Shown piece after piece: positions 1 through 8,185 of a stretch of 64,000 nucleotides of DNA. Origin of the DNA: an uncultured Steroidobacter sp. (GTDB lineage: Bacteria > Pseudomonadota > Gammaproteobacteria > Steroidobacterales > Steroidobacteraceae); the NCBI RefSeq assembly GCF_937958065.1, contig NZ_CALFXI010000119.1, positions 15,224 to 79,223 on the forward strand, read 5' to 3'. The notes under the pieces are model-generated. The model was not told where the DNA came from. It saw only the letters and a list, made by a program, of their open reading frames with translations, and ran no database searches. A program made the position numbers and the translations under genes. How positions within the stretch are numbered: the stretch's first letter is position 1; each line of letters starts with the position of its first letter.

Positions 1-872
1 TGCCTGCCGTCAAATCCTCGCAAACCGTATCCGATGCTCTGCATACCGCAACGATGCTGTTGTCGCGGTCCTCGCCCTCCGCGCGTCTCGATGCCGAGCT
101 GCTTCTGGAGTATGTGACCGGGTTGTCACGGACCAATTTCCGCGCCAATCCCGAGCGCGAGCTCCCTGCCGCTGCCGGCTGGTCATTCCAGCAACTGGTC
201 AAGCGCCGCGCGCAAGGCGAGCCGGTTGCATACATCCGCCAGCAGCAGGAGTTCTGGTCGCTGCTGCTCGAAGTGAGCCCGGCGGTGCTGATTCCGCGCC
301 CGGAGACCGAACTGGTCGTCGAGCGGGTGCTGGCACATATAAATAAGGAAGCCCCGGTCCGAGTTGCCGATCTGGGCACGGGCAGTGGCGCGATCGCGGT
401 CGCCATCGCCTCCGAGCGGCCGCAGGCGCAGCTCAGCGCCATCGACGCGTCCAAGGATGCACTGGAACTGGCCAGCCGCAACATCGGGCGATTGCAGCTG
501 ACCAATGTCGCGCTATTGCACGGCAGCTGGTTCGCACCGATCGCCGGGCAGAAATTCGACGTGATCGCGTCCAATCCGCCCTACATCGCGCAGGACGATC
601 CCGACCTCACGCCCGACGTCCGGAAGTTCGAACCCATCATGGCACTGATTTCGGGGCGTACCGGGTTCGAAGCGCTGGACGTGCTGATCCGTGAAGCGCC
701 GACGCACCTGGAATCCGGAGGCTGGCTGGTGCTGGAGCACGGCTGGAAGCAGGCCGAAGGCGTCCGCCAGCGGCTTGTGCGCCAAGGCTTCGTTCACGTA
801 CGCTCGCACGCCGATCTGGCCGGCCACGAACGGGTCACCGAAGGCCAGTGGCCCGGCCCTCAACGAGGATAG
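1..872 (+). CDS. prmC: Peptide chain release factor N5-glutamine methyltransferase PrmC (5' end cut)
   Basis: PrmC methylates the glutamine of the GGQ motif in release factors RF1 and RF2, using S-adenosylmethionine, in the cytoplasm. The frame carries a PrmC-type helical N-terminal domain (SARLDAELLLEYV), the SAM-binding glycine motif DLGTGSGAIAVAIA and the family signature SNPPYI. The frame is open to the window edge. Base 1 begins 'tg' followed by CCT GCC, so a start codon (ATG, GTG or TTG) probably begins one base before the window; this would give about 290 residues, normal for PrmC. The ATG at 54 would remove part of the N-terminal domain and is less likely. ppiB starts 5 bases after the stop. 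Confidence 0.93.
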   Translation, partial: PAVKSSQTVSDALHTATMLLSRSSPSARLDAELLLEYVTGLSRTNFRANPERELPAAAGWSFQQLVKRRAQGEPVAYIRQQQEFWSLLLEVSPAVLIPRPETELVVERVLAHINKEAPVRVADLGTGSGAIAVAIASERPQAQLSAIDASKDALELASRNIGRLQLTNVALLHGSWFAPIAGQKFDVIASNPPYIAQDDPDLTPDVRKFEPIMALISGRTGFEALDVLIREAPTHLESGGWLVLEHGWKQAEGVRQRLVRQGFVHVRSHADLAGHERVTEGQWPGPQRG

Positions 873-877
873 CGTCC

Positions 878-1378
878 ATGCTCGAATTCAAGACTTCCAA
901 AGGCACCTTCACCGTCCAGCTGTTCGACAAGCAGGCGCCGATCACGGTGGAGAACTTCTATCGTTACGCCGATGAAGGCTTTTTCGACGGCACGATTTTC
1001 CATCGCGTCATTCCGAACTTCATGATCCAGGGCGGCGGGCTGACCGCGGACCTGAAGAACAAGAAGGGCCACGAGCCGATCAAGAACGAAGCCGACAACG
1101 GCTTGAAGAACAAGCGCGGCACGCTGTCCATGGCGCGCACCAACGACATCAACAGCGCGACGTCGCAGTTCTTCATCAACGTCGTCGACAACGATTTCCT
1201 GGATCACAAGGGCGCGAGCAGCTACGGCTATGCCGTGTTCGGCCGCGTCGATTCGGGCATGGAGGTGGTCGATGCCATCGCCGCCACCCGGACCGGCAGC
1301 CGCAGCGGTTATCAGGACGTGCCGACGGAAACGATCACGATCGAGTCGGTCCGCCGCATCGAACCGAAGCAGCAATGA
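878..1378 (+). CDS. ppiB: Peptidyl-prolyl cis-trans isomerase, cyclophilin type, cytoplasmic (PpiB)
   Basis: A 166-residue cyclophilin that interconverts cis and trans proline peptide bonds. Family motifs are FHRVIPNFMIQGGG, a TSQFFINV segment and a C-terminal YAVFGRV segment. There is no signal peptide, so it is the cytoplasmic PpiB type and not PpiA. The start at 878 is chosen because MLEFKTSKGTF is the usual PpiB N-terminus and GAGGA sits at 865-869, 8 bases upstream; the in-frame ATG at 848 lies inside prmC and lacks this. It follows prmC by 5 bases, so the two are probably cotranscribed, and a hairpin follows the stop. Confidence 0.95.
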   Translation: MLEFKTSKGTFTVQLFDKQAPITVENFYRYADEGFFDGTIFHRVIPNFMIQGGGLTADLKNKKGHEPIKNEADNGLKNKRGTLSMARTNDINSATSQFFINVVDNDFLDHKGASSYGYAVFGRVDSGMEVVDAIAATRTGSRSGYQDVPTETITIESVRRIEPKQQ

Positions 1379-1385
1379 GATCTGG

Positions 1386-1416
1386 CAGCGTGCCGGGCAT
1401 CAAACCCGGCACGCTG
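1386..1416. terminator. Hairpin between convergent ppiB and outer-membrane protein gene
   Basis: Perfect 12-bp stem CAGCGTGCCGGG / CCCGGCACGCTG (1386-1397 and 1405-1416) with a 7-base loop. It sits between two convergent genes, 7 bases after the ppiB stop and 11 bases from the end of the leftward gene. No long T tract follows, so it may be a weak bidirectional terminator. Confidence 0.7.
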
Positions 1417-1427
1417 TTGAGTTGCTG

Positions 1428-2207
1428 TTATCTGAACAGCACCGCGAAGTTGAAGACGTTCACGTCGCTCTCGCCGGCCTTCTCGTCGTCGCCGACATCG
1501 AAGAAGCGCTGATATTCCAGGCGCAGCGTGAAGCTCTCGTTGATGTTCCAGGCGGCGCCGACGCCGGCGAACAATTCGGTCTGGCTGGCATCCATGCGGG
1601 TATGGAGCAGATTGAACACACCGGCCTGGTCGACGCTGTCGATGTAGCGCAACCGCTGGGTGACGCGCGTATCGGCGTAGTAGATGCCGCCGCGCGCATG
1701 CAGATCGAAATACTGACCGAGCGGGACCATGCCGAGCACGCTGGCGGTGACACCCGCGCTGGTCACGTCGAGGCCGCTCTGGAAGTCGCCGTTCAATAGG
1801 ACGTTGACCACATCCGTGCCGTCGAAGAACGCATAGTTGCCGCTGATCGCACCGCTCAAGGTATAGGTCGCTTCACCCAGGTCCACGTAACCGACTTCCA
1901 CCGCCACCCACTTGTTGAAGCGGTAACCCACCTGCGCTCCCCACGGGGTCGTGGTGTCATCCAGCTTGGAGGTCTCGGGGGTGCCCGTCAGGTTGGTCCC
2001 CGGCTGGATCGGAACGATCGCCAGCATCGGGTTCAGGCTCTCGGTGAAGCTCTCGTCCAGTTCGCCCTTGGAGCCCAAGTCGATATCGCCAGTACCGCCC
2101 CAGAGGCCGAAATAGAATCCGCGATCCTGCTCGGCGAACGCTGCCGGGGCCGACAGCATGCCGGCCAGCGCCAGTCCGGCCAGTGCGCGCGTCTTATGGT
2201 TCATCAC
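1428..2207 (-). CDS. Small outer-membrane beta-barrel protein (OmpA-like/opacity-type fold)
   Basis: A 259-residue exported protein. Residues 1-25 form a Sec signal peptide (MMNHKTRALAGLALAGMLSAPAAFA, cleavage after AFA). The mature part has alternating beta strands such as WVAVEVGYVDLGEATYTLSG and ends in FAVLFR, with the terminal aromatic-rich strand expected for BAM insertion. This pattern fits the OmpA-like transmembrane barrel families (about 8 strands). No peptidoglycan-binding OmpA domain is present. A second ATG 3 bases downstream is an equally good start. It is divergent from mtgA. Ligand or physiological role cannot be read from sequence. Confidence 0.8.
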   Translation of the reverse strand: MMNHKTRALAGLALAGMLSAPAAFAEQDRGFYFGLWGGTGDIDLGSKGELDESFTESLNPMLAIVPIQPGTNLTGTPETSKLDDTTTPWGAQVGYRFNKWVAVEVGYVDLGEATYTLSGAISGNYAFFDGTDVVNVLLNGDFQSGLDVTSAGVTASVLGMVPLGQYFDLHARGGIYYADTRVTQRLRYIDSVDQAGVFNLLHTRMDASQTELFAGVGAAWNINESFTLRLEYQRFFDVGDDEKAGESDVNVFNFAVLFR

Positions 2208-2387
2208 CCAAGTTCTCCGTAAGTCCGTGACATTATTGTTTGCGGGGGCCGCCCGACCCCATTTCCGGGCGCCGATGGTAGACGATTATGTGCAATCAAC
2301 CAGCGACTGCATCACACTTGCCCGGCGCGTGACCCGCTTTCGTGAGCCAGGTCCGCTTCTTTTTGCCACTTCAACCTTGCAGGACGA

Positions 2388-3104
2388 ATGTTTCGTTTCA
2401 TCGCCTGGCTGCTGGCCTCGTTACTCGCGCTGAGCATCGGCTCGGTACTGTTATTGAGATGGGTGGACCCGCCCACCACCGCTTTCATTCTTCGTGAGCG
2501 CCTGTCCGCCGGCGAGCCCGGCAAGCCGCGGTCGGTCCAGTACCGCTGGCTGGATTGGGAGCAGATCTCGCCACATATCAAAGTGGCGGTGATCGCCTCC
2601 GAAGACCAGAAGTTCCTGGGCCACTACGGCTTCGATCTCGAATCCATCAGCGATGCGCTGGCCGATCGCGAGCGCGGCCGTCGGGTCCGCGGCGCCAGCA
2701 CGCTGACCCAGCAGGTCGCGAAGAATCTGTTCCTTTGGCCGGGCCAGAGCTGGATCCGCAAGGGGCTGGAGGCGTACTTCACCGTGCTGATCGAGACGCT
2801 GTGGCCGAAGCAGCGCATTCTCGAGGTGTACGTGAACATCGCGGAATTCGGCAGCGGCGTGTTCGGCGTCGGCGCGGCCGCCGAGACTTATTTCAAGAAG
2901 CCGGCCGCAAGACTCACCGCACCCGACGCAGCCCTGCTCGCGGCGGTCCTGCCAAACCCGAAACGGATGAAGGTCAGATCGCCATCGCGCTACGTGCTGT
3001 CACGGCAGCAATGGATTCTGGGACAGATGCGCGGTCTGGGCGGCGTTGGACTGTTGCAGCAACTCGATCCACCACCGCCCAAAGAGACGAAGAAGAAAGC
3101 CTGA
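2388..3104 (+). CDS. mtgA: Monofunctional biosynthetic peptidoglycan transglycosylase MtgA
   Basis: A GT51 glycosyltransferase that polymerises lipid II into glycan strands at the periplasmic face of the inner membrane. It is 238 residues, the normal MtgA length. Residues 5-25 form a membrane anchor. GT51 motifs in order are AVIASEDQKFLGHYGFD (catalytic Glu), RGASTLTQQVAKNLFLW, RKGLEAYFTVLIE and ILEVYVNIAEFG. No transpeptidase domain follows, which separates it from bifunctional PBPs. It ends only 3 bases before the convergent fumarylacetoacetate hydrolase gene, with no visible terminator between them. Confidence 0.96.
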   Translation: MFRFIAWLLASLLALSIGSVLLLRWVDPPTTAFILRERLSAGEPGKPRSVQYRWLDWEQISPHIKVAVIASEDQKFLGHYGFDLESISDALADRERGRRVRGASTLTQQVAKNLFLWPGQSWIRKGLEAYFTVLIETLWPKQRILEVYVNIAEFGSGVFGVGAAAETYFKKPAARLTAPDAALLAAVLPNPKRMKVRSPSRYVLSRQQWILGQMRGLGGVGLLQQLDPPPPKETKKKA

Positions 3105-3107
3105 GCG

Positions 3108-4091
3108 TCAGCGAGGGCGCACGACTTTCTGATCGATGGCGCCGAAGATGCTGCGGCCTTCGGCGTCGAACATCTCGATGCGCACCGAGTCGCCGAACTT
3201 CAGGAACGACGTCACCGGCTTGCCCTGCTCGATCTGTTCCAGCATCCGGCGTTCGGCAATGCACGCCGAGCCCAGCGAACGGTCGTAGTTGGAAATCGTG
3301 CCGGAGCCCAGCACCGTACCGGCGCAGGCGTTGCGCGTCAGTGTGATGTGCTCGATCAGGCGCGCGAAATCGAAAGTCATGTCCACGCCCGCATTCGGCT
3401 GACCGAAAGGCTTGCCGTTCACATGCACGACCAGCGGCAGATGCACCTTCGCTTCCGACCACGACGTGCCCAGCTCATCCGGCGTCACCGCGACCGGTGA
3501 GAACGCAGTCGCCGGCTTGGATTGATAGAACCCGAAGCCCTTGGCCAGCTCGCCCGGAATCAGATTGCGCAGCGACCAATCGTTCACCAGCATGACCAGC
3601 TTGATGTGCTCGAACGCGGCGTCCCGCTTCGTGCCCATCGGCACGTCGTCGGTGATCACGGCGACCTCGCCTTCCAGGTCGATGCCGTATTCCTCGCTCG
3701 GCACAGGCACGTCATCGCGAGCACCGAGAAAGTCATCCGAGCCGCCTTGATACACCAGCGGATCGGTCCAGAAACTTTCGGGCATCTGCGCACCGCGAGC
3801 CTTGCGCACCAGCTCGACGTGATTCACGTAAGCGGAGCCGTCGACCCAGTGATAGGCACGCGGCAACGGCGCCATTGCGCGCGCCTGATCGAAAGCGAAC
3901 GCGTCCTTCACGTTGCCCTGCTCCAACGCGGCAGCGACCTCGGCTAGCTTCGGCGCAATGCTCGACCAGTCATCGAGCGCGGCCTGCAGCGTCGGCGCGA
4001 TCTGCGGGACCGCGACGGCCTTGCTCAGATCGCGACTGACGACGACCAGCTGACCGTCGCGAGCAGAATGTTTCAGAGTAGCTAGCTTCAT
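3108..4091 (-). CDS. Fumarylacetoacetate hydrolase family protein (tyrosine catabolism)
   Basis: 327 residues of the FAH superfamily; by context it probably splits fumarylacetoacetate into fumarate and acetoacetate, the last step of homogentisate breakdown. The core carries the family's metal-site region (YGIDLEGEVAVITDD), VNDWSLRNL, and the segment AGTVLGSGTISN near the C-terminus. The start MKLATL at 4091 is the usual N-terminus of this group; an upstream in-frame ATG at 4166 would run into hmgA. It is the third gene of the leftward run hppD-hmgA-fah, 49 bases after the hmgA stop. It is shorter than eukaryotic-type fumarylacetoacetases (about 420 residues). Confidence 0.88.
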   Translation of the reverse strand: MKLATLKHSARDGQLVVVSRDLSKAVAVPQIAPTLQAALDDWSSIAPKLAEVAAALEQGNVKDAFAFDQARAMAPLPRAYHWVDGSAYVNHVELVRKARGAQMPESFWTDPLVYQGGSDDFLGARDDVPVPSEEYGIDLEGEVAVITDDVPMGTKRDAAFEHIKLVMLVNDWSLRNLIPGELAKGFGFYQSKPATAFSPVAVTPDELGTSWSEAKVHLPLVVHVNGKPFGQPNAGVDMTFDFARLIEHITLTRNACAGTVLGSGTISNYDRSLGSACIAERRMLEQIEQGKPVTSFLKFGDSVRIEMFDAEGRSIFGAIDQKVVRPR

Positions 4092-4140
4092 GTTCCAATG
4101 CGGCTCAACGTCAAAGGCTTCCGACCGTTCCTGGCAGGGA

Positions 4141-5274
4141 TTATTTCTGTTTCCAGCTGTCGACATAGCCGGTCCACTCGACAGCTGCCGCGGACTCCGT
4201 AATCTCCAGCGCGTCGCGCGTATCGATCATGACCGCGTACTCGTCCGTGGCCGGCTTCGACTGCACCAGCATGTTCTTCAACGCTTTCGGATGCGGGCCA
4301 TGCGTGAAGCCGCAGGGATGCAGCGTCATCATTCCCGGCTTGATGTTGTCACGCGAGAAGAAGTCGCCCGCGTGATAGAACAACACCTCGTCGTAGTCGT
4401 CGTTGTTATGGAAGAACGGGACCTTCAACGCCCCCGGATCGGTTTCGAACGGCCGCGGCACGAAGGTGCAGACCACGAAGCGATTGCCAACGAAGGTCGT
4501 GTGCGCCGACGGCGGCAGATGATATCGATGGCTCGCCACCGGCCGGATGTCCTTGACGTTGATGCGCACCACCGAAAGATCGCCGTGCCAGCCCGTCGCA
4601 TCCAGCGGATTGAACGGAAATGTGACTTTCGAGATCGCGTTGTTGCGTTTGACGCGCACCTGCCACTGACGATCATCGCTCTGCTGAGCGACGAACGCGG
4701 CGTCCATCTGCGGCACGTCCAGCATCGCTGGATCGAAGATCGCATGCGCGCCCAACAGCCCCTTGTCCGGCAGCGAGTAACTCGAGTTCGACGCCTCGAT
4801 CAGCAACGCAAACATCGGCTCCTGCAGGTCGATGCGCCACATCGTGCCGCGAGGAATCACGACGTAGTCGCCCGCGGCCAGGGTCAGATGACCATAGTCG
4901 CAATAGAGCTCACCCGCGCCCCGATGCACGAACAGCAGATCGTCGCCATCGGCGTTGCGCGCCAAGTGGTCCATTGACCCGCTCGCGTTCCATACGCGCA
5001 CGCGAACATTCGCGTTGCGCAGAATCTCCGCCGCCTGCCACGGCGATGTCTGATCCTGATCCAGCTTGGTGAGATCGAAGGCATGCGGACGCAGCGGCCC
5101 TTCGAACTCGACCCAGCCGGTCGGCGGATGACGATGATGAAAGAACGCGGCCGGGCCGAAGAAGCCTTCCTTGCTGATCTCGCGCTCGAACGTCCCCTGC
5201 GGCAGATCGGCATGCGCCTGCCGCGATGCCGTGCCCTCGACCCGCGATGGAATGATGGGTCGTTTCATCGGCAC
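4141..5274 (-). CDS. hmgA: Homogentisate 1,2-dioxygenase (short HmgA-type)
   Basis: A cupin-fold, Fe(II)-dependent ring-cleaving dioxygenase converting homogentisate to maleylacetoacetate. The family is recognised from HAFDLTKLDQ, the cupin segment DDLLFVHRGAGEL, and the C-terminal block VPFFHNNDDYDEVLFYH followed by MTLHPCGFTHGPHP, where H289, E296 and H325 are plausible iron ligands. At 377 residues it is shorter than the classical 430-445-residue enzyme, so it belongs to a compact branch. It starts 10 bases after the hppD stop and is almost certainly in the same operon. Confidence 0.88.
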   Translation of the reverse strand: MPMKRPIIPSRVEGTASRQAHADLPQGTFEREISKEGFFGPAAFFHHRHPPTGWVEFEGPLRPHAFDLTKLDQDQTSPWQAAEILRNANVRVRVWNASGSMDHLARNADGDDLLFVHRGAGELYCDYGHLTLAAGDYVVIPRGTMWRIDLQEPMFALLIEASNSSYSLPDKGLLGAHAIFDPAMLDVPQMDAAFVAQQSDDRQWQVRVKRNNAISKVTFPFNPLDATGWHGDLSVVRINVKDIRPVASHRYHLPPSAHTTFVGNRFVVCTFVPRPFETDPGALKVPFFHNNDDYDEVLFYHAGDFFSRDNIKPGMMTLHPCGFTHGPHPKALKNMLVQSKPATDEYAVMIDTRDALEITESAAAVEWTGYVDSWKQK

Positions 5275-5284
5275 ACCTCAGTGG

Positions 5285-6352
5285 TTAGATCACGCCGCGA
5301 CGCATCTGGTCGAGCTCGATCGACTCGAACAGCGCCTTGAAGTTGCCTTCGCCGAAGCCTTCGTTGCCCTTGCGCTGGATGATCTCGAAGAAGATCGGGC
5401 CGATCACGTTCTGGGTGAAGATCTGCAGCAGCAGGCCGTCGCCCTTGGCCGGATTGCCATCGATCAGGATGCGACGCTTGCGCAGCTCGTCCAGGTTCTC
5501 GCGATGACCCGTGACGCGCGCGTCGACGCCTTCATAGTAAGTATCCGGCGTATCCTGGAACTGCACGCCCTGCTCGCGCAACACATCGACGGTGTGCAGG
5601 ATATCCGCGGTGCCGAGTGCGATATGCTGAATGCCTTCGCCCTTGTATTCGCGCAGGTACTCTTCGATTTGCGACTTGTCGTCCTGGGACTCGTTGATGG
5701 GGATGCGGATCTTGCCGCACGGGCTGGTCATGGCGCGGCTGAACAGGCCGGTCTTCTTGCCTTCGATGTCGAAGTAACGAATCTCGCGGAAGTTGAACAG
5801 CTTCTCGTAGAAGCCCGCCCACTTGTCCATGTTGCCGCGAGCCACGTTGTGCGTCAGATGATCGATGTAGGTGAGCCCTGCCGTGCGACTCAACGAAGCG
5901 CCTTTCACAGGCACGAAGTCGACGTCATAGATCGTGTGCTCGCCGTAGCGATCGACCAGATAGACCAGGCTGCCGCCGATGCCTTCGATGGCCGGGATGT
6001 GCAGCTCCATCGGGCCGACGCGCGTTTCGACCGGCTTGGCGCCCAGCTCGACACAGCGCTTGAACGCGTACGCCGCGTCCTTCACCCGGAAGGCCATGGC
6101 GCATGCCGACGGACCGTGCTCGCGCGCGAAGCGCTGACCGAAGCTGTCCGGCTCGGCGTTGATGATGAAATTGATATCGCCCTGTCGATGCAACGTGACA
6201 TTCTTGCTGCGATGTCGGGCGGTGGCCGGAAAGCCCAGCCGCTCGAACAAGGTACGCAACAACTCGGGATCTTCGGCGGTGTATTCGACGAACTCGAACC
6301 CGTCGGTGCCCAGCGGGTTGTGACTGTCCTGGCCGGTGCTGCTCATACTCAT
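5285..6352 (-). CDS. hppD: 4-Hydroxyphenylpyruvate dioxygenase
   Basis: Converts 4-hydroxyphenylpyruvate (from tyrosine) to homogentisate with O2 and Fe(II). 355 residues with two vicinal-oxygen-chelate domains. The iron triad is visible as His in YIDHLTHNV, His in GIQHIALGT and Glu in PIFFEIIQR. The start at 6352 (MSMSSTGQD) is chosen because GGAG lies 6 bases upstream; the TTG at 6364 falls on that Shine-Dalgarno and ATG 6346 is an alternative. It is the first gene of the operon and faces a divergent marR gene with a palindrome between them. Confidence 0.96.
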   Translation of the reverse strand: MSMSSTGQDSHNPLGTDGFEFVEYTAEDPELLRTLFERLGFPATARHRSKNVTLHRQGDINFIINAEPDSFGQRFAREHGPSACAMAFRVKDAAYAFKRCVELGAKPVETRVGPMELHIPAIEGIGGSLVYLVDRYGEHTIYDVDFVPVKGASLSRTAGLTYIDHLTHNVARGNMDKWAGFYEKLFNFREIRYFDIEGKKTGLFSRAMTSPCGKIRIPINESQDDKSQIEEYLREYKGEGIQHIALGTADILHTVDVLREQGVQFQDTPDTYYEGVDARVTGHRENLDELRKRRILIDGNPAKGDGLLLQIFTQNVIGPIFFEIIQRKGNEGFGEGNFKALFESIELDQMRRGVI

Positions 6353-6372
6353 CCCCTGCTCCAAAACTAATG

Positions 6373-6386
6373 GTTACAATTGAAAC
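6373..6386. promoter_or_regulatory. Probable MarR-family operator between hppD and marR
   Basis: GTTACAATTGAAAC is a 14-base near-palindrome around CAATTG; 12 of 14 positions match their reverse complement. It lies 20 bases upstream of the hppD start and 40 bases upstream of the marR start, where a repressor could close both promoters. MarR proteins commonly bind such palindromes beside their own genes. Assignment is by position and symmetry only. Confidence 0.6.
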
Positions 6387-6425
6387 TATATCCGTCGAAC
6401 CCGTCAAGGGGAGTCCGCGCAAGTC

Positions 6426-6920
6426 ATGAGTGGGACTAAGGAAAAACTTGCCGAGCCGCTCGAGCCGAGCCCGCTGCAGCTGGATCGTTTCATTCCCTAC
6501 CGGCTGTCGGTGCTGACCAACACGGTCAGCATGGTGATCGCCAGCGCCTACGAGCGGGAATTCGGCCTGAGCATCCCCCAATGGCGCGTGATGGCGGTGC
6601 TGGCCCGCTACCCCGATCTGTCGGCCATCGAGGTCGCGGAACGCACGGCCATGGACAAAGTTGCCGTCAGCCGGGCGCTACAGGGGTTGCTCGATGCGAA
6701 ACGCGTCCTGCGGGCCTTCGACAAGGGCGATCGCCGTCGCTCCATCCTGCGCCTGTCCGCCGCGGGACAGGCCGTCTACACGCGCGTGGCGCCGATGGCC
6801 CTGCGCTACGAGGCGGAGTTGCTGAGCGCACTCAGTCCGAGCGACCAGCGCACGCTCGACCGGCTGCTGACCCGGCTCATGGAGCAAGCAAAATCAATGC
6901 AAGCAAGTCGCGACCTTTAG
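6426..6920 (+). CDS. MarR-family transcriptional regulator, likely of the tyrosine/homogentisate operon
   Basis: 164 residues with a winged helix-turn-helix: WRVMAVLARYPDLSAIEVAERTAMDKVAVSRALQGLLDAKRV is the recognition region, followed by the basic wing DKGDRRRSILRLSAAG. The flanking N- and C-terminal helices would form the dimer interface. It is divergent from hppD-hmgA-fah. MarR repressors are often released by a phenolic ligand, so homogentisate or 4-hydroxyphenylpyruvate is a reasonable guess for the effector, but nothing in the sequence proves it. Confidence 0.9.
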   Translation: MSGTKEKLAEPLEPSPLQLDRFIPYRLSVLTNTVSMVIASAYEREFGLSIPQWRVMAVLARYPDLSAIEVAERTAMDKVAVSRALQGLLDAKRVLRAFDKGDRRRSILRLSAAGQAVYTRVAPMALRYEAELLSALSPSDQRTLDRLLTRLMEQAKSMQASRDL

Positions 6921-6932
6921 GAAGGAGTCGCT

Positions 6933-6938
6933 ATAATT
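6933..6938 (+). promoter_or_regulatory. Candidate -10 element before the 2-oxoacid dehydrogenase genes
   Basis: Perfect TATAAT followed by a GC-rich stretch, 13 bases after the marR stop and 153 bases before the E1-alpha start. No convincing -35 hexamer lies 17 bases upstream. The 150-base leader contains several short inverted repeats (for example GATCGT/ACGATC near 6955 and GACTC/GAGTC near 6990), so the mRNA leader may be structured. Confidence 0.4.
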
Positions 6939-7090
6939 CGCGCCGCTTGCATGATCGTCACGATCTACGGAAGCGCGGATGTGTCGACTCCCCTGAGTCA
7001 GCCTGCAACAGCTGCAGGAGGATGCTCCGCCGATCGAAGTCGACACGTCGACGAATGGCACTTGGACAGTGAACGCGGGAGCGGCGACGA

Positions 7091-8176
7091 GTGAGAACAG
7101 TGGCGGAGTTTCGGATCGAGTATCTGCGGCAGCTGAGCCCGCAGGGCCGTCCGCTCGACGAGTTGCCGGCGTTCGCAGCCGACAATGACGAGTTGCTGAA
7201 GATGTTCGCGGCCATGCTGCGGGCTCGCACCTTCGACGCCAAAGCCGTCAATCTGCAACGCACTGGCAAGCTCGGCACCTACGCTCCCTGCCTCGGACAG
7301 GAAGCCGCTCATGTCGGCGTCGGTGCGGCGATGCGCCCCGAAGACTGCCTCGCCATCGTTTATCGCGAGATCGGCACCCTGTTCTGGCGCGGCGTGAGCA
7401 TGACCGAAGTGCTGCTGTACTGGGGCGGCGATGAGCGCGGCAACAACTTCGCCGTGCCTAGACACGACTTCCCCTGGTGCGTGCCCATCGCGACGCAGAC
7501 GCTGCACGCCGCCGGCGCTGCCATGGCATTCAAGATCCGCAAGGAACCCCGCTGCGCGGTTGCGTATATCGGCGATGGCGGCACTTCGGAAGGCACGTTC
7601 TACGAAGCGATGAACCTGGCCGGCGCGCGGCAGCTGCCCATCGTGTTCGTCGTGGTCAACAACAAGTGGGCGATCTCCGTTCCCATCGAACAGCAGACCG
7701 CGGCTGAAACCCTGGCGCAGAAAGGCATCGCCGCGGGCATTCCCGGCGTTCAGGTCGATGGCAATGACGTGATCGCGGTTCGCGATTGCATGTCGCGTGC
7801 ACTGGAAAAGGCGCGCAGCGGCGGTGGACCGACGGTCGTCGAAGCCATCAGTTATCGATTGAGCGATCACACCACCGCCGACGACGCGAGCCGCTATCGC
7901 GACGACAGTGAAGTCGCCGAAGCCTGGAAGGTCGAGCCGATGATCCGGCTGCGCAAGCTGCTCGAGGCGCGCGGCGTGCTCGATGAAGCCCGCGAGCAGG
8001 CGATGAAGGCGCAGTTCACCCGTGAGGTCGACGCCGCCGTTCAGGAATATCTGAACACTCCGCGCCAATCCACCGACGCGATGTTCGACCATCTTTACGC
8101 CAATCCGCCGCCGTACGTGGACGCGCAGAAACAGATCGCGCGTCGTTACGCCGGCACCGGCCGGCCTTCTCACTGA
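7091..8176 (+). CDS. 2-Oxoacid dehydrogenase E1 component, alpha subunit (PdhA/BkdA type)
   Basis: Thiamine-diphosphate-dependent decarboxylase subunit of a pyruvate or branched-chain 2-oxoacid dehydrogenase complex. 361 residues. The TPP-binding motif begins at AYIGDGGTSEGTFYEAMNLA and ends in VVVNN. The phosphorylation-loop region ISYRLSDHTTADDASRYR is of the heterotetrameric E1 type. The start is a GTG at 7091; another GTG at 7100 is possible. E1-beta follows after 9 bases and E2 after that, so the three form one operon. Sequence alone does not separate pyruvate from branched-chain substrates. Confidence 0.92.
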   Translation: MRTVAEFRIEYLRQLSPQGRPLDELPAFAADNDELLKMFAAMLRARTFDAKAVNLQRTGKLGTYAPCLGQEAAHVGVGAAMRPEDCLAIVYREIGTLFWRGVSMTEVLLYWGGDERGNNFAVPRHDFPWCVPIATQTLHAAGAAMAFKIRKEPRCAVAYIGDGGTSEGTFYEAMNLAGARQLPIVFVVVNNKWAISVPIEQQTAAETLAQKGIAAGIPGVQVDGNDVIAVRDCMSRALEKARSGGGPTVVEAISYRLSDHTTADDASRYRDDSEVAEAWKVEPMIRLRKLLEARGVLDEAREQAMKAQFTREVDAAVQEYLNTPRQSTDAMFDHLYANPPPYVDAQKQIARRYAGTGRPSH

Positions 8177-8185
8177 AGCCTTCGC

